Shown: positions 51,063 to 60,029, numbered from the stretch's first letter. The stretch is 64,000 nucleotides of DNA from Bacteroidota bacterium (GCA_018267385.1 JAFDYN010000013.1:1-64000); one strand, 5' to 3'. Numbers and translations are program-made. Notes: generated by a model not told the origin, from the letters alone.

Positions 51063-51142
51063 TTGTTTTGTGTCAATAAAATGACATGATATCTTAGGTT
51101 GTTCCCGATGAAGTGCTGAGCTTTGTAGTAGAATCAGACACC

Positions 51143-52234
51143 ATGAAACAACTACACACAACATTCGCTTCTATTATCTTTTTTGTAGTATTCAGCCTCT
51201 CACTGAGCGCTCAGTATACCATCCCTGTGGTGGTCCATGTGATCCACAATAACGGCCCGGAGAATATCTCAGACACTCTCGTTCTCGATGCAATAGCAGA
51301 GGTAAACCGAAACTTCAATGCACAGAATGCCGGTCTGGCCGGCGTGGCTTCTCCCTTTGTAAGTGTGGTCGGGAATATGCAAATAGAGTTTTGCCTCGCA
51401 CATACCGATCCGCAGGGACTAGCCACCAGCGGGATAGAGCATGTAGTCAGCCCTCTGACATACCGTGGAGATAGTGACGCAGTCAAGATCGGTCAATGGC
51501 CTTCGGACAGGTACCTGAATATCTGGGTAGTGGATTCGCTTCGCCCCGCTGATCTTGTATCTTATCTGCCAGGCCGGGCTACCAACCCTCTGCAGGCAGT
51601 GGCTGATACCAGCAAAGATGGTGTGGTAGCTGGCTATTTTACCTTCCTGCCCGGTCAACGCGGTCTGTTGACCAATTTCATTGGGCAATATTTCAATTTG
51701 TGCAATATCTGGGGTAATACAAATGAACCCGAGGTAGCCTGTGGAGATGATAGTATAGCTGACACCCCTATCACAAAAGGCTCCATGTTTATGTGTGATA
51801 CGTCTGCATCTTTTTGCAATCCTCCGGTGGTAGAGAACATACAAAATTTCATGAACTGGTCTAGTTGTACGTGCATGTTTACTGCAGAGCAGGTTGCTCG
51901 TGTTCACCGTACCTTGAATGATTCATATGCGCACCGCAGCCATCTTTGGTCTCAATCAAATCTTGCCGTGACCTGCGCAGAACCGACAGGCTTTCATGAT
52001 CCGGGTGCGTACGCGATCACTGCCGGTCCCAATCCATTCACTGATGAAATAGTGGTCCATGGTCTTCGACCTGGGGCATGCAACATTCAGCTATACGATG
52101 CGCAAGGGAGATGCGTATCACATACTGAAGACAATATACTGCACGTGGCCGATCTGGCGTCAGGCGTATATGCTGTGGTCATAAAAAATAATGATATGGT
52201 GCGATCCATTAAGGTCATTAAGTCACAGAATTAA
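51143..52234 (+). CDS. M43 pappalysin-like protein with lost zinc site, T9SS-exported
   Basis: A 363-residue secreted protein. The signal peptide (1-23) is followed by an M43B (cytophagalysin-like) domain: IPVVVHVIHNNG, YLNIWVVDSL, the conserved CGDDSIADTP block and FMNWSSCTCMFTAEQ near the Met-turn. The zinc motif HEIGHxxxLxH, however, reads TNFIGQYFNLCNIWG: N178, F179, Q182 and N188 replace H, E, H and H. The protein cannot bind zinc in the usual way. Residues about 290-363 are a T9SS sorting domain (GPNPFTDEIVVHG ... MVRSIKVIKS). The frame is open and otherwise well conserved, so it is not an obvious pseudogene. The ATG at 51143 gives a good signal peptide. Confidence 0.82.
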   Translation: MKQLHTTFASIIFFVVFSLSLSAQYTIPVVVHVIHNNGPENISDTLVLDAIAEVNRNFNAQNAGLAGVASPFVSVVGNMQIEFCLAHTDPQGLATSGIEHVVSPLTYRGDSDAVKIGQWPSDRYLNIWVVDSLRPADLVSYLPGRATNPLQAVADTSKDGVVAGYFTFLPGQRGLLTNFIGQYFNLCNIWGNTNEPEVACGDDSIADTPITKGSMFMCDTSASFCNPPVVENIQNFMNWSSCTCMFTAEQVARVHRTLNDSYAHRSHLWSQSNLAVTCAEPTGFHDPGAYAITAGPNPFTDEIVVHGLRPGACNIQLYDAQGRCVSHTEDNILHVADLASGVYAVVIKNNDMVRSIKVIKSQN

Positions 52235-52364
52235 GCACTTACGTTTTTAAAACAATGTGGCATCTGCTGCAGAGCAGGTTATCTTCTTTGTATATGACTT
52301 ATTGTCATGTACAACAACCATATTTACGACCAACTTGCGCAATTTTACCGCATCATCAATTTCA

Positions 52365-52580
52365 ATGAGCGATAAAATATTCCTTGCTAAACTAGGTGCT
52401 AAGATCCGAAAGATACGTAAGGAAAAGAGCCTGTCACTCGATAAGCTTGCAGCCCTTTGCGATTATGAAAAAGCAAACCTCTCGCGTATAGAATCCGGCA
52501 AAACTAACACTACTATCCTCACTCTTTACACGCTCAGCAGGGTGATGGGGGTGCGGGTCAGCGACTTCTTTGAAGATTGA
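52365..52580 (+). CDS. XRE family HTH protein, tandem copy 1
   Basis: A 71-residue protein consisting almost only of an XRE/Cro-type helix-turn-helix: IRKIRKEKSLSLDKLAALCD (about 14-33) with the recognition helix in NLSRIESGKTN. The ATG at 52365 is used. It is strongly similar to the gene at 52751, sharing the block CDYEKANLSRIESGKTN. Small XRE proteins of this kind in Bacteroidota often regulate nearby genes, but the target is unknown. Confidence 0.85.
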   Translation: MSDKIFLAKLGAKIRKIRKEKSLSLDKLAALCDYEKANLSRIESGKTNTTILTLYTLSRVMGVRVSDFFED

Positions 52581-52750
52581 TAGTCAGCCTGCTATATTCA
52601 TTGTGAACACTTCTCTTTAACATTTTCGGGCTGTTTGGCACGGTGTTGGCATTTTCTACAATACCCACATAATTGATTCCGCTCGTTTCTGAGCGGAGCA
52701 TATTTTTTTAAAACAAATGATCATGAAGCTCTCTACGAAAATTATATGTT

Positions 52751-53014
52751 ATGATCAGCAACAAAGGTCCATTTTTGGAAAAACTGGGTGCCAATATCAG
52801 GCGCTTTCGAAAGGAACGAAACATGTCACTCGATACATTGGCTGCTCTATGTGACTATGAGAAGGCCAATCTCTCCCGCATCGAGTCCGGCAAAACTAAC
52901 GCTACAGTATATACCTTATATAATATCAGCAAGGTAATGGGTATAGAGATGTGCAAATTTTTTGAGGGCTATAATGATGCCCGAAATGCAGAAGATGCGG
53001 CAAATGCAGCTTAA
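52751..53014 (+). CDS. XRE family HTH protein, tandem copy 2
   Basis: An 87-residue XRE-type DNA-binding protein: helix-turn-helix IRRFRKERNMSLDTLAALCD (about 16-35) and the same CDYEKANLSRIESGKTN block as the upstream paralogue. A short Asn/Asp/Ala-rich tail (about 74-87) is the main difference. The two copies are 170 bases apart and look like a recent tandem duplication with separate promoters. The stop overlaps the convergent DUF2141 gene by four bases. Confidence 0.85.
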   Translation: MISNKGPFLEKLGANIRRFRKERNMSLDTLAALCDYEKANLSRIESGKTNATVYTLYNISKVMGIEMCKFFEGYNDARNAEDAANAA

Positions 53015-53487
53015 TAGCTGATGGTCATGACGATCGTTTTATCGGGGCTATTGACCACTATTTTAGCATCCTTCCACCGGGGCAGGAAAAGCCCCTTGGC
53101 ATCATTGGATATGGCGATTCCTTCTTTGGGGATGCCTATGACACTCAGATCCAGGCGATGGTTGCTGTTTTCATCATGATAGGCAGCCAGCGCATAGTCG
53201 CCATATGGTACATTCTTGAATATTACCTCTGCATATCCCTTGCCGATATGTGTCCACAGGTTACTAAAGCACTTATCGGGCTTGTCGGGAAATGTGTAGG
53301 CATTATTGTAAAGGATGACGTTCGTCTGGCCATTGTCGTTTTTAAAGTTGCGCAGTATCACGCGCAGGTTTCCCGTCTGAGCGGGCGCGGCTGCGGCCAC
53401 GGGAGGGTTAGTTTCTATGGCCGGAGCTTGCGCGCCGAAGGCAAGAAGTGAGCCCATCATGATCAGGACAAGGATCGGTTTGGTCAT
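53011..53487 (-). CDS. DUF2141 family secreted protein
   Basis: A 158-residue exported protein (signal peptide 1-20) of the DUF2141 family: NLRVILRNFKNDNGQTNVILYNN, then PYGDYALAAYHDENSNHRLD and PKEGIAISNDAKG, all typical. The family has an Ig-like or prealbumin-like beta fold and unknown function. The ATG at 53487 is chosen because the reading frame upstream to 53646 has no signal peptide. Confidence 0.88.
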   Translation of the reverse strand: MTKPILVLIMMGSLLAFGAQAPAIETNPPVAAAAPAQTGNLRVILRNFKNDNGQTNVILYNNAYTFPDKPDKCFSNLWTHIGKGYAEVIFKNVPYGDYALAAYHDENSNHRLDLSVIGIPKEGIAISNDAKGLFLPRWKDAKIVVNSPDKTIVMTISY

Positions 53488-53795
53488 ATGGAATGGCTCT
53501 GTGCCTGTAGTTTGGTTTAATAGTATCCCGGGCCAAGGGGATGCAAATATAGCTAAGCTACGAATTTCAGCAAATAAAGGCTGTTCTTCGATATGGCTAT
53601 AGCCGCATAGCCGTGCCTTTGCTAAAACCATGCTAACCTGCAGCACCGAACAGATTTTAACGGATTTTTATCATTTCTGAGCCTGACTACAATTTGTGGT
53701 TTGTAATAAATGTTGGAATAAATTGTAACACATCCGCACATACCGCGTAAGCTATACCAGAGAGTAAAGTTTAATGCTTGTTTAGTTAATCAAAG

Positions 53796-53822
53796 AAAGG
53801 TGGCCCGTAAGCCACCTTTTTA
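53796..53822 (+). terminator. Orphan plus-strand terminator, possible small RNA end
   Basis: AAAGGTGGC-CCGTAA-GCCACCTTT forms a perfect nine-pair stem followed by TTTTT. The 416-base gap from 53488 to 53903 contains no convincing coding frame. No plus-strand gene ends nearby, so the terminator must close an unannotated transcript, such as a small RNA, or a leader of the next gene. Confidence 0.65.
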
Positions 53823-53903
53823 ATATCTGCTACAGAAGAAAAAATATAAAACTGAAACATAATACAAAGCGCACCGTACATACACACAACAAACACCTTT
53901 ATT

Positions 53904-54362
53904 ATGAAAAAATCCATACTCTTCCTTGCTGCCCTGGTCTTTGCTTTCCAATCTATGTACGCCGGCACCGGTGCTGATGGTACTCCTGTACGCAAAGATG
54001 GCAAAGAGTGGCTATTCAAACCCCTGGCTGCTACGGATGTGAGCCTGGAGGTAGAGCGCATAGGTGGCGAGGTGATGGTACACCTCTACTCGCAAAACAT
54101 GAGGAACGTAGATGTGATCTATGTAGAGCGCAGTAGCGATCCTACATCGGGCTTCACGCGCTGCCAGTCCGTAAAGGTGGCTGACTTTCTGATCAAAAGT
54201 AAGAACTATATAGAGGTGTCTGATGCCAATCCGGCCTCTGCTAATCTTGACTCCTACTACAGGATACGTACGATCGGCACCAAGGGTGAGACGAAGACCT
54301 ACGCTCCTGTAGACCTCGCTCCGCTGTATCAGGTAGATCCGCTGGAGGTCGTGGAGAAATAA
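53904..54362 (+). CDS. Hypothetical secreted protein
   Basis: A 152-residue protein with a clear signal peptide (1-20, ending MYAG) and a mixed beta domain with no recognised family. Repeated tyrosine/arginine patterns (YVERSSDPTSGFTRCQSV, YYRIRTIG) resemble fibronectin-like folds found in Bacteroidota surface proteins, but the assignment is not firm. It ends with VDPLEVVEK and is followed by a terminator, so it is probably monocistronic. Confidence 0.75.
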   Translation: MKKSILFLAALVFAFQSMYAGTGADGTPVRKDGKEWLFKPLAATDVSLEVERIGGEVMVHLYSQNMRNVDVIYVERSSDPTSGFTRCQSVKVADFLIKSKNYIEVSDANPASANLDSYYRIRTIGTKGETKTYAPVDLAPLYQVDPLEVVEK

Positions 54363-54390
54363 AAAAAGAGCTTTCATATCAATCTTAAAG

Positions 54391-54417
54391 ATCCCTCTCT
54401 CCGGAGAGGGATTTTTA
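54391..54417 (+). terminator. Rho-independent terminator
   Basis: ATCCCTCTC-TCCG-GAGAGGGAT followed by TTTTTATTTT. The stem resembles the CCTCTC/GAGAGG hairpins of the dispersed repeats at 2765 and 9022. Confidence 0.85.
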
Positions 54418-54479
54418 TTTTACTAAGCCACTCTGTATTAAGTATCATGCAATAGTGATAAGTTGCGGCGCGAAACAAC

Positions 54480-55316
54480 ATGAGATACTTCATTCATCTG
54501 GCGTATGACGGCACCAGCTACTGTGGCTGGCAGGTACAAAACAACGGCAAGACCGTGCAAGGCGAACTGAACTTTGCTCTGTCAAGGCTGCTCAGCCAGC
54601 AGGTCTCTACCGGAGGGTGTGGCCGTACAGATGCCGGAGTGCATGCCACAGATTTCTATGCTCACTTTGATACTGACCGGGTACTGGATGAGAAGTTCAC
54701 CTTCCGGCTGAACTCTATCCTGCCGCATGACATACAGATATTCCGGATCATACCAGTACATGAGAAGTCAAATACGAGATTTGACGCCATCCGGCGCACG
54801 TATGAGTACTACCTGCATTTTGACAAAAATCCCTTTCTCCGCCATCACAGCACTCAGACCTATGGCAATACACTGGACTGGGAGAAGATCTATGAAGCCA
54901 CGGCCATGATACCTGCCTTTGGAGACTATACATCACTGTGCCGGCCGAGCGAAGATTTCAAGACCAATATCTGCGATGTGACCGAGGCCCGCTGGGACCG
55001 TGTGATAAGGCCTGCTATGGCCGGCGAGCGCGAGAATGAATTTATGCGGCTCACCATCACGTCCAATCGATTTCTGCGGGGTATGATACGCAAAATAGTA
55101 GGCGTGCTGCTGATCATAGGCCGCGGCAAACTATCTATAGAGGACTACAAACGAATAGTAGAAGCCAAAGAAGAGTTTCCGTTTGGCGTGTCCTCACCGC
55201 CACAAGGCCTCTACCTGACCAAGGTGGTCTATAAAGACGGCGTACTGGAGGGCCGCGCCATAGACCGTAGCCGCAAGACAGAGGAGCCACAGCTGACTGA
55301 CGATGCTGAAGAATAA
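54480..55316 (+). CDS. truA: tRNA pseudouridine(38-40) synthase TruA
   Basis: TruA forms pseudouridine at positions 38-40 of many tRNA anticodon arms. The 278-residue product has the opening YFIHLAYDGTSYCGWQVQ, the catalytic aspartate motif GGCGRTDAGVHA and the C-terminal FLRGMIRKIVGVLLIIGRG, all conserved. Length is normal with a short charged C-terminal extension (about 265-278). It precedes a convergent DUF4397 gene with a terminator between. Confidence 0.96.
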   Translation: MRYFIHLAYDGTSYCGWQVQNNGKTVQGELNFALSRLLSQQVSTGGCGRTDAGVHATDFYAHFDTDRVLDEKFTFRLNSILPHDIQIFRIIPVHEKSNTRFDAIRRTYEYYLHFDKNPFLRHHSTQTYGNTLDWEKIYEATAMIPAFGDYTSLCRPSEDFKTNICDVTEARWDRVIRPAMAGERENEFMRLTITSNRFLRGMIRKIVGVLLIIGRGKLSIEDYKRIVEAKEEFPFGVSSPPQGLYLTKVVYKDGVLEGRAIDRSRKTEEPQLTDDAEE

Positions 55317-55342
55317 AAAGGCGGCCCCACATGGAGCCGCCT
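55314..55342 (-). terminator. Rho-independent terminator of the DUF4397 gene
   Basis: On the minus strand, AGGCGGC-TCCATGTGGG-GCCGCCT is followed by TTTTTATTC, a seven-pair GC-rich stem with a T run. It overlaps the truA stop codon region on the opposite strand. Confidence 0.75.
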
Positions 55343-55366
55343 CATAAAACCCAATCCTAAGAATAA

Positions 55367-57064
55367 TTAGTTCATCACCGTAAACTTAGCATTGGCCACA
55401 CCATTGCGGGTAGTGATATGCATAGTGTATATCCCGGCACTGAGGTCCGAGGTATTGATCGTGATATTTTCTGCACCATTAGCATTGATCGTTTTCACTA
55501 CTGCACCGGTCAGATTCATTACTTCTACTGTATTGGCCTGTCCCTTCAGAGATACATTTATCTTGCTGCTGGCCGGGTTAGGATAGAGGCTCAGGCCGAT
55601 CTCATTGGTTATATCCTTGATACCTGTAACGTCAGACAGCGGTATCAGGTTGCCTCCCGATGCCAGTGCTACCCAGATACCAAAAGAAGGGCCGTTATTA
55701 TTGTTGGCAGGGTTGAGGAAGCCGGATGCTAGAGCTACACCACTCTGTCCGCCCAGAGAGGAGAGATCGGCCAGGTAGCGCTTGAGCGTAGTACTGCCAG
55801 TAGAGTCCTGGAGATCAAACACGTAGCTGCCTACCGGTACCGGCAGGTACCCGGTCTGGTCGGTATAAGACGCATTGTTTACGGCCAGAATGCTCGGCAC
55901 TTCTACACTTACATCTACGCTCGGAGCGTCGGGAGCACCATGTATCACAAAGAAATCAAACTCACCGGAAGATGATGCCTGCCTGCGGGCATTAGGTTTG
56001 ATGAGGAGGGTGAAAGCCGTGCTCCTGCCATCAGGGTTGGCTGCAAAACCAGTACCGACTACGCCGGACGCAGTCACTACATAGCTGCTGTCGGGGTCCA
56101 GGATGATATTGGGAAACGTGGCGATGGCCTGAGATACATTGGTAGAATTGGCCGGAGCTACGGCTACAGTATGGTTTACATTTGAGAGCAGCTGGATGTA
56201 CGGTGTGGCAGTGCGAAATTTAAAGTTAGGTATTGCTTTGGTGCCGTCTACATAAACATCTACAGAGTCTGCGGCAGGATCCGGAGAATTGTGAATCACC
56301 TGCACATATGACTGCTGCTGCTGTGGCAGGGTCACTACTGTGCCGTCTGCGAGTACGGCGAGTATCGCAAATGATGGCCCATTGTTGTTGGATGACGGTG
56401 TCAGGAAGCCAGAGGCGATGACCAAAGCCGATTTGCCCCCCAGCCCGGATAGATCTGCTACGTACTGGACCAGCGGAGTAGATACACCCGCCGGCGCTAT
56501 ATCTATAGGATACCATGTAGGTGGCACGGTCAGGTAGCCGCTGGCATCACCGTACTGTGCATTGCTCACGAGGTTGCCACCGGTACTCAGATTTACGTCT
56601 ACACCTGGTGCATCGGTCACTCCGTGAAATACGGCAAAGGAAACCGTGCCGGCTCCGGAGGCTGTCTTTGCGTGGTCGATTACCTTCAGGTCAAAGGCGG
56701 TGCTCTTTCCGTTAGGATTGGCTGCAAAGCCGGTGGCTACCACACCACTGGCTACCACTATGTAGCTGGAGTCGGCCTGCAGAGGGCCGAGGGTGAAGTT
56801 TTTGAGTGTATCGGCAGCTGACATGGAGGTAGCCGGAGCCACGCCTACATTCAACGCCACACCCGCCGGCAGGCTGAGAAAGCCAGTAGCGGAGCGGAAT
56901 GCAAAATTATCAAGCGCCAGTGTGCCGTTCACATATACGTCTACTGACGCAGCGGCCGGGTCCGCGCAGTTGTGGATGACTTGTAGGTTTGCTGTTTGAG
57001 CACTAAGGCCTGTGGAGGCTACAATACCCGCACAGATCAGGATGGATTTGAAAAGGTGTTTCAT
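55367..57064 (-). CDS. DUF4397 surface protein with internal duplication, T9SS-exported
   Basis: A 565-residue secreted protein: signal peptide (1-22), two roughly 225-residue repeats and a T9SS sorting domain (about 490-565, LSLYPNPASSKINV ... MHITTRNGV). Each repeat starts with an LQVIHNCADPAAASVDVYVN-like block typical of DUF4397 and ends with a glycine-rich NNNGPSFAI or NNNGPSFGI block, so the whole core arose by internal duplication. DUF4397 proteins are of unknown function, often in cell-surface adhesive contexts. A separate terminator lies downstream. Confidence 0.88.
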   Translation of the reverse strand: MKHLFKSILICAGIVASTGLSAQTANLQVIHNCADPAAASVDVYVNGTLALDNFAFRSATGFLSLPAGVALNVGVAPATSMSAADTLKNFTLGPLQADSSYIVVASGVVATGFAANPNGKSTAFDLKVIDHAKTASGAGTVSFAVFHGVTDAPGVDVNLSTGGNLVSNAQYGDASGYLTVPPTWYPIDIAPAGVSTPLVQYVADLSGLGGKSALVIASGFLTPSSNNNGPSFAILAVLADGTVVTLPQQQQSYVQVIHNSPDPAADSVDVYVDGTKAIPNFKFRTATPYIQLLSNVNHTVAVAPANSTNVSQAIATFPNIILDPDSSYVVTASGVVGTGFAANPDGRSTAFTLLIKPNARRQASSSGEFDFFVIHGAPDAPSVDVSVEVPSILAVNNASYTDQTGYLPVPVGSYVFDLQDSTGSTTLKRYLADLSSLGGQSGVALASGFLNPANNNNGPSFGIWVALASGGNLIPLSDVTGIKDITNEIGLSLYPNPASSKINVSLKGQANTVEVMNLTGAVVKTINANGAENITINTSDLSAGIYTMHITTRNGVANAKFTVMN

Positions 57065-57200
57065 GTTGCTTGTTTTTGTTTAACTATTTAACCGTATAAG
57101 TTAAACAATGTTTTAGGGGCTTGGCATCTTCAAGAATTTTAACAATTGCCCATTTTTGCCGGGGCAGCTTACTATTCCTGTGGAGACGCGGGGATGTAGC

Positions 57201-57208
57201 TATATTTG
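57201..57208 (+). promoter_or_regulatory. Predicted ABC exporter -7 element, leaderless
   Basis: TATATTTG is a perfect TAnnTTTG match ending six bases before the ATG at 57215. It also rules out a longer TTG-started protein from 57206. Confidence 0.5.
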
Positions 57209-57214
57209 CACTCA

Positions 57215-59005
57215 ATGTCAGAATCTGGAAAAGGGGGATTGGATCTGCCGCTGGTCAGGCGGGTACTGTCACTGGCCACTCCTTATAGAAAAGAACTTTA
57301 TACCACCATTGCGCTGTCTATCCTGCTGGCCGGCATGGCGGTAGTGCGCCCCCTGCTGGTGCAGCGCGCCATAGACTACCATATCAGGCGCTTTGACCTG
57401 CAGGGGCTACAGGTGATCATTCTGGTCATGTTGGTTTCTCTCATAGTGGAGACCATCATGCGTTATTACTTTGCCTATATCTCTGCCTGGCTGGGTACGA
57501 GCATCATCCGTGACCTGCGTCAGCGCGTGTATAGCCATGTCATTTACTCCCGGCTGCAATATTTTGATACGACACCTATAGGCACCTCTACTACGCGCAC
57601 CATCACAGATGTAGAGGCGGTGAATGATACCTTCTCAGAGGGCCTGATATCCATCTCTGCAGATATACTGACCATCGTGGTGGTGGTCACGTGTATGCTC
57701 TTTTTCAACTGGCAGCTCGCTCTGTTTTCCCTTATACCTTTGCCATTATTATTGTTTGTCACGCGCTGGTTTCAGCGCGGCGTCAAGTCGTCTTTTCAGG
57801 ATGAGCGCACTCAGATAGGCCGGCTGAATGCCTTTCTGCAGGAGCACATCACCGGCATGCGCATCATTCAGATATTCAATGTAGAGAAGCAGGAGCGCGA
57901 AAAATTTCAAGGGATAAATAGTCAGCTGCGCGATGCCAATGTGCGCGGCATCTGGTATTATTCGCTGTTCTTCCCGGGAGTAGAAATCCTGCTGGCCACG
58001 GCCATAGGTTTGATGGTATTTTTTGCCTCCGGTCAGATGGTGTGGAATGTAGTGAAGCACAACTCCTTTATCGATGCTTCTGCTGTGGGCACTATCAGCC
58101 TCTATATCATGCTGATCAATCAGCTCTTTCGCCCCTTGCGCTTCATAGCAGATAAAGTGAATACGATCCAGCGCGGCGTGATAGCTGCAGAGCGTGTATT
58201 CAAACTGCTGGACAAGGACCAGCGTATAGCCGATACCGGCACCTATGTGCCGGAGCGAGCCAAAGGTAAGATAGAGTTTGACCATGTGTGGTTCGCCTAT
58301 GAGCATGAAAATTATGTACTCAAAGATCTCAGCTTCTCGCTGCAGGCGGGGGAGACGCTGGCCATAGTAGGCGCTACGGGCTCGGGCAAGACCTCTACTA
58401 TGTCACTCCTGGGCCGCTTCTATGAGATCAATAAGGGCGACATCAGAATAGATGATGTGAGCGTAAAGGATTATAAGCTCGCCGCACTGCGGTCGCAGAT
58501 GAGTATTGTGCTGCAGGATGTATTTCTCTTTGCCGGGAGCGTGTATGACAATATCACACTGCGCAATGAGAACATCAGCCGCGAGACTGTCATCAACGCA
58601 TCCAAAGCTATCGGTGCGCATGACTTTATCATGCGCCTGCCCGGCGGCTACGACTACAAGGTGATGGAGCGCGGTGCCACACTGTCTATGGGCCAGCGGC
58701 AGCTGATATCATTCGTACGCGCGCTGGTATATGATCCTGCCATCCTGATACTGGACGAGGCTACCTCGTCTATAGATACCGAGTCTGAGCATGTAGTGCA
58801 AGAAGCCATAGAAAAACTGGTGAAGGGGCGTACCTCTGTGGTGATAGCGCACCGTCTCTCTACCATCCGCCATGCGCATAAGATCATGGTCCTGGACCGT
58901 GGCGAGCTGAAAGAATTTGGTAGCCATGACCAGCTCATAGCGCTGGGCGGCCACTACAAGCATCTATATGATATGCAGTTTAATCAGCAGAAGGAAGTGG
59001 CGTAG
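57215..59005 (+). CDS. ABC transporter, fused permease and ATPase (MsbA/LmrA type)
   Basis: A 596-residue half-exporter. Six membrane helices (about 25-320) precede the nucleotide-binding domain with Walker A VGATGSGKT (385-393), signature LSMGQRQ, Walker B ILILDEATSSID and the H-loop IAHRLST. Exporters of this type dimerise to move lipids, peptides or drugs out of the cytosol. The Walker and signature residues are intact. The start is the ATG at 57215; the promoter box just upstream shows that a longer form is not made. Confidence 0.94.
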   Translation: MSESGKGGLDLPLVRRVLSLATPYRKELYTTIALSILLAGMAVVRPLLVQRAIDYHIRRFDLQGLQVIILVMLVSLIVETIMRYYFAYISAWLGTSIIRDLRQRVYSHVIYSRLQYFDTTPIGTSTTRTITDVEAVNDTFSEGLISISADILTIVVVVTCMLFFNWQLALFSLIPLPLLLFVTRWFQRGVKSSFQDERTQIGRLNAFLQEHITGMRIIQIFNVEKQEREKFQGINSQLRDANVRGIWYYSLFFPGVEILLATAIGLMVFFASGQMVWNVVKHNSFIDASAVGTISLYIMLINQLFRPLRFIADKVNTIQRGVIAAERVFKLLDKDQRIADTGTYVPERAKGKIEFDHVWFAYEHENYVLKDLSFSLQAGETLAIVGATGSGKTSTMSLLGRFYEINKGDIRIDDVSVKDYKLAALRSQMSIVLQDVFLFAGSVYDNITLRNENISRETVINASKAIGAHDFIMRLPGGYDYKVMERGATLSMGQRQLISFVRALVYDPAILILDEATSSIDTESEHVVQEAIEKLVKGRTSVVIAHRLSTIRHAHKIMVLDRGELKEFGSHDQLIALGGHYKHLYDMQFNQQKEVA

Positions 59006-59035
59006 GCTAAACCTTGGCGGGTTCATATCGCTCGC

Positions 59036-59617
59036 CTAGAGATCGCTAGCTCTGAAGTCTTCGCTCTGCTCTAACTGCAGTCGCTTTAGCTCTATCATTT
59101 CTTCTTTGGTCACTACCCAGGTATTGGACCAGCTGTCGTGCCAGCCTCGGCTGGGATCGCCCAAACATGAGAATGGCTCAAACGGAACAAGCCTGCATAC
59201 AGTACGGAGTAATGTAACCCTTAATGAGGGCTTATTGCCATATTCATCTATCACATAGCTATCAGTGAGAAATTTGCCGGGAGTGCGGTGCCATAGATGC
59301 TCCGATACTGCATAGTAAATCGGATAGAGAGCAAATACCGAAAGAGACGTGAAAACATCAAATGCAGACGCGATAGCAGACTGACCTGAAAGTAAAGCCG
59401 CTAGCGCCTCCATGGGTATCTGAATTATTGCTAACAGAAAATAAAAACAAAACGTATCTGCCAGATAGTGTGCAAAGCGCGGACCTGGTGCTATGGTCTT
59501 TACTTCCCGGTATGCAGTATAGTCTTCTGTAGTAGCATGGCGATTTCCATATTCATCCTTTAGATAAACGGTGCGCCAGCGCTCTTCGGTCAATTCCGTG
59601 ATTTTCTTAATTGCCAT
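59036..59617 (-). CDS. RDD family membrane protein
   Basis: A 193-residue protein with a polar N-terminal part and two or three membrane segments (about 45-70, 80-100) of the RDD type: PRFAHYLADTFCFYFLL (region with an early D pair) and LWHRTPGKFLTDSYVIDEYG. RDD proteins occur widely; a few act in Na+/H+ or Li+ exchange, but most are uncharacterised. Its 5' end overlaps the upstream lipoprotein gene by 11 bases, so the two are coupled. Confidence 0.82.
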   Translation of the reverse strand: MAIKKITELTEERWRTVYLKDEYGNRHATTEDYTAYREVKTIAPGPRFAHYLADTFCFYFLLAIIQIPMEALAALLSGQSAIASAFDVFTSLSVFALYPIYYAVSEHLWHRTPGKFLTDSYVIDEYGNKPSLRVTLLRTVCRLVPFEPFSCLGDPSRGWHDSWSNTWVVTKEEMIELKRLQLEQSEDFRASDL

Positions 59618-60002
59618 TTTTATTCAGGAGGTTTGATTTTCGCAGGCCGAGTCCATGCCAGAAATCGGGAGGATAAGACAGATCAGTGTGCATCAATCCG
59701 GTACGGCTATCTGTCAGGTCGAGCCGGTAGCCCGTGTCCAATCGTTCATATTCTACATAACCGAACATGATTCTGTCCCAGTCCCCCATAAAGGTGATGC
59801 TGTCCAGAGAGCGTGGATACTGTCCATAGCGGACATGATAGATTTCGATAAGATTTACCGCAGTCTTGAAATACTGATCAGCAAATTTTTTGTCGGCCTC
59901 TTTCTTGAAGTTGAAAAGAGAACAGGAAGAAAATACAATCAAAGGCACTATGAGCAGCAGTGCTGATCTTAATATATAGCTCTTGTGCCGGCAAGTTGTC
60001 AT
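59607..60002 (-). CDS. Hypothetical lipoprotein
   Basis: A 131-residue protein with a signal peptide and lipobox (IVFSSC, C27), then a small domain with QYFKTAVNLIEIYHVRYGQYPRSLDS, resembling the helix-loop pattern of pilin-like or T2SS pseudopilin-type lipoproteins, but no family is certain. It overlaps the RDD gene by 11 bases. Role unknown. Confidence 0.7.
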   Translation of the reverse strand: MTTCRHKSYILRSALLLIVPLIVFSSCSLFNFKKEADKKFADQYFKTAVNLIEIYHVRYGQYPRSLDSITFMGDWDRIMFGYVEYERLDTGYRLDLTDSRTGLMHTDLSYPPDFWHGLGLRKSNLLNKNGN

Positions 60003-60029
60003 AAGGCTTTTGCGTGGAAAAGATACGAT

